Part shown: positions 18,301-26,808 of the stretch, one piece after another
Numbering within the stretch: position 1 is the stretch's first letter
How the letters are laid out: every line of letters begins with the position of its first letter
Origin: Arthrobacter sp. StoSoilA2
Lineage (GTDB): Bacteria; Actinomycetota; Actinomycetes; Actinomycetales; Micrococcaceae
Assembly (NCBI RefSeq): GCF_019977195.1
Contig: NZ_AP024643.1
Span: 1,426,001-1,490,000 of the forward strand
Length of the DNA: 64,000 nucleotides
Reading direction: 5' to 3'
The notes under the pieces: generated by a model
Told to the model about the DNA's origin: nothing
Database searches by the model: none
Seen by the model: the letters and a program-made list of their open reading frames with translations, nothing else
Translations under genes and position numbers: made by a program

Positions 18301-18765
18301 GTTGGACAAACCGACGCCGGGTGGTTGTGGCGCGTAACCCCGAGGAATTCCTCTGCCGCCACCGCTGCAGACACGGCCCACAGGGTTCGCATTCTCAACG
18401 CCCAGGGTGAGGCCATCGGCTCCCTGCCCTCAGCAGAGGTGTCCGTGGACACAGCTGTGTCGGCGGGCGACGAAGGCCGCCGGCTGGTCCTGGCTGAACG
18501 GTCCGATCCTGGCTGGAGTGCTTGGATGAATGGGCGCCAGCTGAAGTCGACCACCTCCGGGTGGGCGCAGGCTTTCGAACTTCCGGCCACTGGTGGCGAC
18601 CTGGAAATCCGGTACACCAACCCTTGGGGGCTTTGGTTTGGCATCCTGCAGGCCGTGGTGTTCGGCCTAACCGTGCTGTTGGCCGTTCCGATGCCCGCAC
18701 GCCGCTCGCGAACCGGCATGTCGAGGGACGAAGTCTCCCTCCGTAAGGAGTACAGCAGTGTCTGA
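15391..18765 (+). CDS. large GT2 glycosyltransferase with polytopic membrane domain
   Basis: An 1,124-residue protein. The GT2 domain covers about residues 1–260, with DTGSTDNS (31–38), HDD (100–102) and GDDVDFCWR (201–209) as nucleotide-sugar and acceptor motifs. From about 375 to 800 there are a dozen hydrophobic helices. An extracytoplasmic region and a last helix end the protein (LWFGILQAVVFGLTVLLAVPM). The first canonical start, GTG 15391, cuts off the first GT2 strand. VHVTAVVVAHDGG would be encoded if translation began at GTA 15373 or ATT 15361. The stop overlaps the next gene. The role is probably an envelope polysaccharide; the sugar is unknown. Confidence 0.85.
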   Translation: MVAHDGGSYLPRTLAALSNQTRSADAAIGIDTGSTDNSLDLLREALGQANVTTFVQPKSGFGAAVQAGLDELAPRDAARNEDVAKSAESAGAVPWIWLLHDDAAPAPDALAELLHAVERTTSVTVAGCKQLGWQDDRHLVDVGLSTSRWAERLTLIDADEVDQGQYDARSDTFAVNSAGMLIRRDVWEQLQGFDPALPGSGDDVDFCWRNWLAGNRVVVVPSARMFHVEHRPHGLGTSSAARKAQIHMRLKHTPWWNLPFQAVGALLGALVRLVLSILVKEPGYGFSQFTATIAGLVRPLAIARGRRIAARTRRVHRSVVRGLQTSSREVRANRRSLLEAIRPSEETTVASDLLAPEPSGDASDDFEALATNERGWVGTGAVAAALITFAASFVGLFGLLRTGTVAGGGLLPLSGSPSDIWANASTWWISLGAGLPGHADPFAYVLWLLSLFGGGDGNSATVWLLILAMPLSAIGAWFAAGALTARRRFRVVAALAWSGAPALLVAINQGRPGALVAHVLMPLLLLALIRASGSAIGRANAARAPFTRRPSPVLGKPGINGTPSWTAAAAAGLAMAAITASAPSLLGPLTVVVVLAAVVLGTRGKTLWWSLLPSAALFIPYGISVLDRPRSLLADPGLPLSFDAAPLWQQFLGQPLAFDIDGGLTGLGMFGPGAVPWALVLALLVSVPVLLLAVAALFLPGKRTALVRVFWLAALATLASSWLMGHVATGVNNNVIVGPFTGPAVSAAGILLLGAALLGADKLFAVPTRTSDAARWKSPLRRVASGVALALLLGGPLAGIAAWAGQNVLRPVSEAPVAADTADAPGSEAGKKLSLGAARQVRPVDNGTLPATAVDRGEGPERTRTLVITSGEQGAFTSSLMRGAGTTLDSLSTIASARTIIGAPGREEIATDDAATASLRRAVATIVASTGVDPRNDLEQLGAGFVVLKAADDAAQLTASRIDAVPGLVAVGQTDAGWLWRVTPRNSSAATAADTAHRVRILNAQGEAIGSLPSAEVSVDTAVSAGDEGRRLVLAERSDPGWSAWMNGRQLKSTTSGWAQAFELPATGGDLEIRYTNPWGLWFGILQAVVFGLTVLLAVPMPARRSRTGMSRDEVSLRKEYSSV

Positions 18766-20455
18766 GGACCCAAAGAAGCAGGTGGACGATAACGCGACGC
18801 GCGGTTCCACGAAGAATGCCCGCAGTTCCACCAAAGATGCACCCAACTCCACCAAAGATGCCCGTTCCGGCAAGGGCGCCCGCAGTTCCAACAAGGGCAT
18901 CATCACAGGGGTTTTGTCCGCAGCGGTGATCCTTGCCGCGGGAGGCGGAGCGGTTGCGGCCACCTCGATGGTTCCAGGGCCCTCAGGCGGATCTGCAGCG
19001 GACATCCGGCAAGCCGACGTTCCGGCGGGCCGCTCCCTGGGCGTCTGCCCGGAACCAGCGCGCCTTGTCACCGGAACCGATGTGGACACCGATGCTGAAT
19101 TCAGCCCGGTTTCCACCACCGCCACCAGTGCGCTCAACGCACTGGTCCTGAGCAATCCCGCAGGCACCATTCCGGGCAGTAAAGTAACGTCATTGGCAGG
19201 CGGCGCAGTTGCTGAAATTGCAAAGACCCCCACGAGTACCCCATCGGCCAGTTCCGGTCCACCGGTTCTGACGGCAGCGGCTGCGACCATCAGCCCGGTG
19301 ACAGCTCCTACCGTGGTGGGTGCTGACCCGCTCGGGAACGAACAAGCCTCCTTGGCCGCGAACCTGAGCTATTCAGCCAACGACGGCGACCTCCGTGGCC
19401 TTGCGGCGGCTCCGTGCCAGCAGCCCGGAAATGATGCTTGGCTGTTGGGCGCGGACACCGCGCTTGGCCGGACCGCGGTCCTGAACCTCAGCAATGCATC
19501 CGAGACGCCTGCCACCGTCAACCTGGACCTCTTCGGGGCCCAGGGGCAGATCCAGGCGCCGGGCGCACGGGGTCTTCTGGTGGCTCCCGGGACAACGCGT
19601 TCCGTAAACCTTGCCGGCCTTGCCCCGGGCGAATCCCAACTGGCAGTGCACGTACGCAGCTCGGGTGGACCCGTTGCAGGGACCATTCAGCAGAGCGTGC
19701 TGCGCGGACTGGTGCCGGGCGGGGTGGAGTTCCTCGCCCCGGGTTCCGGGCCGTCCAACCTCCAAGTGATGGCCGGCGTCGACATCCAGGATGCAGCGGC
19801 GATCAAGGCACTTGGCAGTAAATCCGGCTTTGCCGACGCCGTTCCGGCGCTTCAAATAGCCGTACCCGGGTCCACGGACGCCGTGGTTCAGGTCCGGCTG
19901 TACGGCGCGAACGGTGAGCGCCAGCTCCCCAATGGGGGAGTAGTCACGGTCAAGGGCGGCACGGTAGCTACGTTGGACCTGGACGGCGTTCCGGCCGGCA
20001 GCTACACCGTGAGTGCGAGTTCCGATGTCGCGTTCGTCGCTTCAACCCGGATCACACGGGGGGCCAAAGCGGAGGATCCAACGGATTTCGCGTGGTCGCC
20101 GTCTTCGGCCAGGCTGGGAAGCCAGCATGTGGTGGCCGTGCCCCGTGATGGGCAGAACTCCTTCAGCTTTGGCGTTCCTGAGGGACGCGCAACTGTTAGC
20201 TACGCACCGGTGACAGCCGATGGGAAGGTGGGCAAGTCGGTGGACGTGGACATGTCCGGTGGCACAACATCGCTGATCGAGCTTCCAGCAAAATCCGGAC
20301 AAGCAGTGGTTGCCGGGTACGTGGTTTCAGCATCCGGGGACCCTGCGTACGGGGCACTTATCCTGGGTAGGCAGGACCGCGCCGACGTCTCAGTGCTGGG
20401 CATCCAGGATGCTGCTGCGGGGCTCGAGAAAGTTCCTGTGACGGTGGGCTACTAG
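18758..20455 (+). CDS. DUF5719 family extracytoplasmic protein
   Basis: A 565-residue protein overlapping the glycosyltransferase stop by 8 bp. The first 45 residues are a Ser/Thr/Lys-rich cytoplasmic tail with repeated STKDA units. One membrane anchor follows (IITGVLSAAVILAAGGGAVAAT). The rest is a secreted beta-rich region; AVLNLSNASETPATVNLDLFGAQG is typical of DUF5719. Function is unknown. The tight coupling to the GT2 protein and to WhiB suggests a shared envelope role. A single cysteine pair (CPEPARL and APCQQ) could form a disulfide outside the cell. Confidence 0.85.
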   Translation: MSEDPKKQVDDNATRGSTKNARSSTKDAPNSTKDARSGKGARSSNKGIITGVLSAAVILAAGGGAVAATSMVPGPSGGSAADIRQADVPAGRSLGVCPEPARLVTGTDVDTDAEFSPVSTTATSALNALVLSNPAGTIPGSKVTSLAGGAVAEIAKTPTSTPSASSGPPVLTAAAATISPVTAPTVVGADPLGNEQASLAANLSYSANDGDLRGLAAAPCQQPGNDAWLLGADTALGRTAVLNLSNASETPATVNLDLFGAQGQIQAPGARGLLVAPGTTRSVNLAGLAPGESQLAVHVRSSGGPVAGTIQQSVLRGLVPGGVEFLAPGSGPSNLQVMAGVDIQDAAAIKALGSKSGFADAVPALQIAVPGSTDAVVQVRLYGANGERQLPNGGVVTVKGGTVATLDLDGVPAGSYTVSASSDVAFVASTRITRGAKAEDPTDFAWSPSSARLGSQHVVAVPRDGQNSFSFGVPEGRATVSYAPVTADGKVGKSVDVDMSGGTTSLIELPAKSGQAVVAGYVVSASGDPAYGALILGRQDRADVSVLGIQDAAAGLEKVPVTVGY

Positions 20456-20476
20456 GCGGGTTGGGACCCGCGGGCG

Positions 20477-20995
20477 CTACTGGTAGCGACGCCGGTACAC
20501 CGGATCCAGCGTCTCCGGCGGTACCCCGAGCATTTCCGCGGTGTACTCCACCACGACGTCGTGAACGAGGTCCTGGAGCTCTTCCCGTGTTCCGGCTGTC
20601 TGTTCGACGACACGGCGGTACACAGCGATCATGGGTGCTTCGCCGCGGCTGCCCGGAGTGTAGGAGCCCATCGGGGCTGCCGTACCTTCGGCGACCAATT
20701 GCTCCAGATTCGGCGGGATTTCGTCGACGGCGAAGAGCACGCCATCCAACTGCTTGCCCCACATATCCTGGAGGCGTTCGGCTGAGTCCAGCACCATGTC
20801 ATCGAAACGTTCGGCGCGGGTCCGGAAGCCGGGAAGACTTGGGAGCATGAGTTCCCCACGCAGTCCTCTGCCGTGACGGTTTCTCCGGCGCCGCCGGAAA
20901 CCGCGGACATCCGTGCCGGTGTGTTCCTTTGCCTGATCGCCTTCGGCGTCAGTCCACCGGATTGTGAAGCCAGGAACATGTGGCTGTGACTGCAT
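20477..20995 (-). CDS. zincin-like metallopeptidase family protein lacking HExxH
   Basis: A 172-residue protein matching the small actinobacterial metallopeptidase-family fold: FDDMVLDSAERLQDMWGKQLDGVLFAVDEIP, then IAVYRRVVEQTAG. The expected zinc helix HExxHxxG is replaced by VHDVVVEYTAEMLGVP, so the Glu and second His are missing and proteolysis is unlikely. A basic patch FRRRRRNRHGRG lies before the domain. The start is uncertain: ATG 20995 gives about 30 residues before that patch and a shorter form is possible. It converges with the DUF5719 gene. Confidence 0.75.
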   Translation of the reverse strand: MQSQPHVPGFTIRWTDAEGDQAKEHTGTDVRGFRRRRRNRHGRGLRGELMLPSLPGFRTRAERFDDMVLDSAERLQDMWGKQLDGVLFAVDEIPPNLEQLVAEGTAAPMGSYTPGSRGEAPMIAVYRRVVEQTAGTREELQDLVHDVVVEYTAEMLGVPPETLDPVYRRRYQ

Positions 20996-21136
20996 ATATC
21001 GACTTTAGTCCCGAGGAACCGCCAACGCGACATCATGGCGAACACCGCGCCGTGACCGGCGCTGACTGCACCTTCCGGGTGGGCACGGCCAGCCAATGCG
21101 CAGGTTATGGGCCAAGGGGCGCTAATCTGGGATGTT

Positions 21137-21514
21137 GTGGGTGCTATTCGTCAGTGTTCAAGGTCCGCCTGCCGCCAATCCGCGGTGGCTACTTTGACGT
21201 ACGTGTATGCCGAGTCCACAGCGGTCCTCGGCCCGCTGGCCATGTACGCCGAACCGCATGCGTACGATCTTTGCGCCCAGCATGCGGAATCCCTGACGGT
21301 CCCGCGGGGCTGGGAAGTGCTGCGCCTGGCTATGCCAACGACACCTCCGGAGCCTGGCCCCGATGATTTGCTGGCTCTTGCCAACGCGGTGCGGGAAGCA
21401 GCTTCAGCGGCAACGGACACCCCGCCGCGTTCCAGTCGGCCGCATGTGGAGCCTCCCGCCATGGTTGAAGGTGCGCGCCGCGGCCACTTGCGGATACTGC
21501 GCGAACCGTCCTAG
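21137..21514 (+). CDS. DUF3499 family protein
   Basis: A short actinobacterial protein of unknown function, recognised from IRQCSRSACRQSAVATLTYVYAEST and the following AYDLCAQHAESLTVPRGWEVLRL. Two CxxxxC-like cysteines and a later CxxH suggest a small zinc knuckle. The GTG at 21137 starts exactly where family members begin; an upstream ATG at 21107 would add ten residues. The C-terminal 50 residues are Pro/Ala-rich. Confidence 0.85.
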   Translation: MGAIRQCSRSACRQSAVATLTYVYAESTAVLGPLAMYAEPHAYDLCAQHAESLTVPRGWEVLRLAMPTTPPEPGPDDLLALANAVREAASAATDTPPRSSRPHVEPPAMVEGARRGHLRILREPS

Positions 21515-21538
21515 GTCCGGCCTGGCCCTGCCGTACGA

Positions 21539-21587
21539 CCACCCCGGACACGCACGGCCACCCCGGACACGTACGGCAACCCCGGAC
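21539..21587 (+). repeat. 19-bp tandem repeat (2.6 copies)
   Basis: CCACCCCGGACACGCACGG at 21539–21557 is repeated at 21558–21576 with one change (T for C) and partly at 21577–21587. It lies 25 bp after the DUF3499 stop. Confidence 0.8.
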
Positions 21588-21693
21588 TCAAATCTTCGTC
21601 GGCTCCTTGGTGGATGGTCCTGCGCTGTAGGCTGGAATCTGCAGATAAATCCGCCAGCGGCGCCATGCCCGCGCCATCCAGGGAGCATCATTC

Positions 21694-21912
21694 ATGCCAA
21701 AGGTCAGTCCTGAACTGTTGTCCATCCTGCGCTGCCCAGTGACGGGTTCATCGCTGGTCCAGGAGGGGGAGGACCTTGTGTCAACGGCTACCGCCGAGAA
21801 CGGTGAAAAGGTCCGTTACGCGATTGAGGACGGCATTCCCCTGCTTCTGCCGCCGGAACTGCTGGCTGCTTCCAACGCCGCAAGCTCCAGCCAGCACAAC
21901 GCCAAGGGCTGA
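21694..21912 (+). CDS. Trm112 family protein
   Basis: A 72-residue protein with the Trm112/YcaR pattern: LLSILRCPVTGSSL, then VRYAIEDGIPLLLP. In eukaryotes Trm112 activates methyltransferases; the bacterial role is unclear. Only one Cys is present, so the zinc ribbon of longer members is not intact. It lies 55 bp before ahcY, another methylation-cycle gene. Confidence 0.88.
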   Translation: MPKVSPELLSILRCPVTGSSLVQEGEDLVSTATAENGEKVRYAIEDGIPLLLPPELLAASNAASSSQHNAKG

Positions 21913-21967
21913 GTACTTCCAGAACAGCAATCCCGCACGGTACGCCTAAACATCCATAAGGACTTCC

Positions 21968-23446
<1,479 letters not shown>

Positions 23447-23502
23447 GCCAAGTTCAGTTTTGCGGTGCCAGTAACCTCCAAGCAGTAGCCCCAAGCCGCA
23501 GT

Positions 23503-23539
23503 GAAAGGCCGGACACGTGACCAGCGTGGCCGGCCTTTC
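23503..23539 (+). terminator. terminator-like hairpin after ahcY
   Basis: GAAAGGCCGG (23503–23512) pairs with CCGGCCTTTC (23530–23539). The inner CACG/CGTG extends the stem after one mismatch, leaving a 7-nt loop. Confidence 0.7.
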
Positions 23540-23592
23540 GGCTAGAATTGGGTGTTCAGTATTGCTTGCCGGGGGACAGGAAGACGGGAACC

Positions 23593-24813
23593 ATGACGGA
23601 AGTCGCCAAACGGAAAACGGGCAAGATCCTTGCCATTGCAGGGGTCTTTGCGGCCATCGTCGTGGGCGGTATTGGCGTTGCCACTGTTCCTGGATTGCTG
23701 TCCGGTTCCACCCCCAACGGCGTGGCCACAACCCAGTCCACTCCGACGCCGGAGGCCAAACCCGTCGAACTGGGCATCACACCGCTGGATGGCGCTGTGG
23801 AGTGGAATCCAGTGGTTGGCCCGCAGATCAAGGCCGTCAACGGCAAGGTCAAGGATGTTGTGCTGGCGCCGGTTGAAGGCGGTACACCTGTGCAGGGGAA
23901 GACCAGCGCGGATGGCAGCACATGGACAACCCTTGAGGTCCTGAAGTTCAAGACCCAGTACAGCTATTCCTTCACCATTGTGGACACCGCAGGTAAGGAA
24001 ACGAAGAAGACGCAGACCTTCACCACGGTTTCTGCCGCCTACGAGGCCGATGCTTCCATTTATCCGCGTAACGGCACAGTTGCCGGCTCGGGCCAGCCGA
24101 TCGAAATCAACTTCAGTGAACCTGTGGTTGACAAGGCCGCGATGGAAAAGCGCGTTGCCATCACCGTTTCATCGGGCCAGCCAGTGGCGTGGCATTGGTA
24201 CTCGGACAAGAAGGTCCGCATTCGTCCGGAGGCCTTCTGGGCGTCGGGAACCACGGTCACAGTGGATATGAAGCTCCTGGGCGTCGATTTCGGCAACAAG
24301 ATGATCGGCAACGGCGATGTCGTTTCCACTTTCACTACGGGACCGCAACGCGTGGCTGTGGTGGATGACAACACCAAGACCATGAACGTGTACTTCGATG
24401 GCCAACTGATGCACACCGCACCCGTATCGCTGGGTGGCGAAGACTGGCTATCGCCCACCGGCTATGCCGTGATCCTTGAACAAGAACGCAAATCCAACTT
24501 CAACGCTGGAAGCATCGGCCTCAAACCCGGGGACAAGGGCTATTACGCTCCAATGGTGGTGGACTATGCCAACCGCCTCACGTGGTCCGGCGTCTATGTC
24601 CACCAAGCCCTGGAGTCCGCTTGGGGCGCCATTGGCCGCGTGAACGTCTCCCACGGCTGCGTTGGCTTGCTGCCCGAGGATGCTGCCTGGTTCTTCAACA
24701 ACATGAAAACCGGTGATGTGGTGCAGATCCTGAATACTGGTGCGCCGGCTGTGGAACCCTTGGAGGGGTTCGGCGACTGGAACATCCCCTGGGCCAGCTA
24801 CGCCCAGCGGTAG
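23593..24813 (+). CDS. L,D-transpeptidase with Ig-like domains (YkuD)
   Basis: A 406-residue exported enzyme that makes 3-3 peptidoglycan cross-links. One N-terminal membrane anchor (ILAIAGVFAAIVVGGIGVAT) is followed by two Ig-like domains; the second shows YPRNGTVAGSGQPIEINFSEPV. The YkuD domain has its catalytic motif in VNVSHGCVGLLPED (Cys356). The usual Arg after HGC is Gly, as in some actinobacterial members. ATG 23593 is chosen because the anchor begins there; an upstream ATG at 23548 would add 15 unlikely residues. Confidence 0.93.
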   Translation: MTEVAKRKTGKILAIAGVFAAIVVGGIGVATVPGLLSGSTPNGVATTQSTPTPEAKPVELGITPLDGAVEWNPVVGPQIKAVNGKVKDVVLAPVEGGTPVQGKTSADGSTWTTLEVLKFKTQYSYSFTIVDTAGKETKKTQTFTTVSAAYEADASIYPRNGTVAGSGQPIEINFSEPVVDKAAMEKRVAITVSSGQPVAWHWYSDKKVRIRPEAFWASGTTVTVDMKLLGVDFGNKMIGNGDVVSTFTTGPQRVAVVDDNTKTMNVYFDGQLMHTAPVSLGGEDWLSPTGYAVILEQERKSNFNAGSIGLKPGDKGYYAPMVVDYANRLTWSGVYVHQALESAWGAIGRVNVSHGCVGLLPEDAAWFFNNMKTGDVVQILNTGAPAVEPLEGFGDWNIPWASYAQR

Positions 24814-24959
24814 CCTCCATCTCCAGCCGGGGACAGAATTGCTGTTAATATCGAGGCAGTGATTATTTCTTGCGGTCTTTGATTCTCCTTTCCGGTTCCG
24901 GCACCTGGCCGGACCTGTTATTTGTGCTGCCCTCCGTGGTGATTACGAGTCTTCCCTAG

Positions 24960-24980
24960 GGGAACCCGCGCAGGGTTCCC
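24960..24980 (+). promoter_or_regulatory. short perfect hairpin in leader of pentapeptide gene
   Basis: GGGAACCC (24960–24967) and GGGTTCCC (24973–24980) with a 5-nt loop, 41 bp before the ATG at 25022. It could be a leader structure or the end of the upstream transcript. The rest of the 208-bp gap shows only AT-rich promoter-like sequence around 24840–24870. Confidence 0.4.
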
Positions 24981-25021
24981 GGCTCCTTCCACCGGATTCC
25001 ATTTCATCGCTTGGAGCACTA

Positions 25022-25846
25022 ATGACTATTTCGCCAACCCTTCGCCCGGACTGCAGCAATTGCTTCGCCCTCTGCTGCACCGCCCTTGGCTTTGCCCGCT
25101 CAGCCGATTTCGCCATCGATAAACCGGCTGCTTCAGCCTGCCCGAACATGGCCAGCGACTTTTCCTGCACCATCCATCAACGTTTGCGGCCCCGCGGATT
25201 CAGCGGATGTACTGTCTTTGACTGCTTCGGCGCAGGCCAAGTGGTTTCCCAACGCACGTTTGGGGGTACGAGCTGGGTCCAGGATCCGGAGTCCAAGGCC
25301 TCGATGTTCGCTGTCTTCAAGATCGTCAAGCAACTGCACGAAATGTTGTGGTACTTGGCCGAAGCTGAACAACGCGCTTTCGATCCCGAGCTGGCGGCCA
25401 CCGCCCGCGGGCTTTCCGCAGATATCGAAACCACATCCCAAGGCGAGGTGTCCGCAGTCCTGGCTGCCGACGTCGGACATTTACACGCCCGGGTGCGCGC
25501 CCTTTTGATGGAGGTCAGCGAGGAGGTGCGCGCTTCATATGCGGCTGAGGGCCGTGAAATGCCCGACGGCGGAATCCACCCGGGTGCCGACCTCATGGGT
25601 GCCAATTTGGCAAAGCGGCAGCTATGCGGCTCGGACCTCCGCGGGGCCTACCTGATAGGGGCAAACCTGGAGCGTAGTGACTTAACCGCCGTTGACCTCC
25701 TCGGCGCCGATCTGCGCGATACCCGTCTCCACGGCGCCAACCTAGCAAGGTCCCTCTACCTCACCCAACCGCAAATCAACGCCGCCCAAGGAAACCGGGA
25801 AACGCGCCTGCCTGAAAGACTCGCTACGCCTGCCCATTGGCACTAG
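25022..25846 (+). CDS. Cys-rich pentapeptide-repeat protein
   Basis: A 274-residue protein in three parts. Residues 1–72 are very Cys-rich (CSNCFALCCTALGFARS, later CPNM, FSCTIH, GCTVFDCFG) and look like a metal-binding domain. Residues 85–180 are helical. Residues 185–250 contain pentapeptide repeats of the A(D/N)LXX type (GADLMGANLAKRQLCGSDLRG and on), which form a right-handed beta-helix. Pentapeptide proteins range from DNA-mimic gyrase protectors to unknowns; the short repeat domain argues against a full Qnr-like mimic. ATG follows GGAG. Confidence 0.8.
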   Translation: MTISPTLRPDCSNCFALCCTALGFARSADFAIDKPAASACPNMASDFSCTIHQRLRPRGFSGCTVFDCFGAGQVVSQRTFGGTSWVQDPESKASMFAVFKIVKQLHEMLWYLAEAEQRAFDPELAATARGLSADIETTSQGEVSAVLAADVGHLHARVRALLMEVSEEVRASYAAEGREMPDGGIHPGADLMGANLAKRQLCGSDLRGAYLIGANLERSDLTAVDLLGADLRDTRLHGANLARSLYLTQPQINAAQGNRETRLPERLATPAHWH

Positions 25847-25849
25847 GAA

Positions 25850-25918
25850 CATCGGCGAAAGGCTGCGACGTTGTCTCAGCCCTGGGTAAACGGCAGCTTG
25901 CGGAGCCTTTCGCCGATG
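25850..25918. repeat. 15-bp perfect inverted repeat reaching into the RDD gene
   Basis: CATCGGCGAAAGGCT at 25850–25864 and AGCCTTTCGCCGATG at 25904–25918, spacer 39 nt. The right arm codes for the last residues of the RDD protein; the left arm is intergenic. It could terminate transcription from either side of this convergent pair. Confidence 0.6.
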
Positions 25919-26679
25919 GCGGCGTTGCGCTGTTCCGCCGTGCGGAGGCGGGCAAATTCGCGGTTGCGTCGCTCACCGAGGACTGCCCCTATGTAGTCCT
26001 CGGGAATCGTTCCCGCTGGCGGTGGCGGCGCGACGTAGTTGGCCAGCTCGGAGGCCAGCGCTGCGGCCATCCTGGCGCGTGAGGATGGTGCCATGAGGTA
26101 CGCCTGCTGAACGAAGGTTCCGGCCCGGCGGGCTGTGGCGTCGGGGATCCGGCCTATGTCCGCTAAGGCCACCCATGGTTGGAGGTATGGCGGAGCGCCG
26201 GGAAAGATCCTCGGCTCGGAGGGCACGCGCTGCCGCAGGGAGTAAGTGCCGGCTACGACGTCGCCGAGGCGCTTGGACTTGTCGTTGAAGAGCGCCACTC
26301 CGATAGCGAGGCCACCGAAAGTCATGTAAATCTCGAGGAACCCGAGCAGCCCACGGATGACCGCGTGCCGAAACCGGATGGAGCCGCCGTCGTCCCTGAC
26401 CACACGCAGGCCCGCGGCCAGCTTCCCCAAGGAGCGGCCGCGGGTGAGCGTCTCCACACCGACGGGAACGATGACGAAGGAGAAGACGACACAGGCCAGG
26501 ACCATGGCCCGGACCGCGGCTTCATCGAGATCCCGGGCGGCGGAGAGGACCAGGATGATGAGGAGGATCAGGAGCAGGACGTTGGCAATGACGTCCAGAA
26601 TGAGCCCCAGCGCGCGGGCGGCGAAGGACGCCGGGCGCAACTCCAGGACCACTGCCTCGCCTGTGATGATTGAACTCAA
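25876..26679 (-). CDS. RDD family membrane protein
   Basis: A 267-residue protein. The RDD domain occupies the first 150 residues, with FAARALGLILDVIANVLLLILL (containing the R and D) and GRSLGKLAAGLRVVRDDGGS. A soluble C-terminal half of unknown role follows. The start is TTG 26679 behind a GGGGGCGG stretch. It is divergent from a SpoIIM-like gene. RDD and SpoIIM genes are commonly paired in actinobacteria, which suggests a common, still unknown, membrane function. Confidence 0.88.
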   Translation of the reverse strand: MSSIITGEAVVLELRPASFAARALGLILDVIANVLLLILLIILVLSAARDLDEAAVRAMVLACVVFSFVIVPVGVETLTRGRSLGKLAAGLRVVRDDGGSIRFRHAVIRGLLGFLEIYMTFGGLAIGVALFNDKSKRLGDVVAGTYSLRQRVPSEPRIFPGAPPYLQPWVALADIGRIPDATARRAGTFVQQAYLMAPSSRARMAAALASELANYVAPPPPAGTIPEDYIGAVLGERRNREFARLRTAEQRNAAIGERLRKLPFTQG

Positions 26680-26752
26680 ATCCGCCCCCGGTGGCCAGCA
26701 ATCGCGGCGGGCGCATCATGTACCCGCATCAACGAGTCTAGCCGCGACCATC

Positions 26753-26797
26753 AGGGCAGACAGGAATAGGGCAGGCAGGGATAGGGCAGGCAGGGAT
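26753..26797 (+). repeat. 15-bp tandem repeat in the spoIIM-like leader
   Basis: Three copies of AGGGCAGRCAGGRAT at 26753, 26768 and 26783; the last two are identical and a partial fourth follows. The array ends 11 bp before the GTG start at 26809 and supplies its purine-rich upstream sequence. Confidence 0.85.
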
Positions 26798-26808
26798 AGG
26801 GTGGTGCC

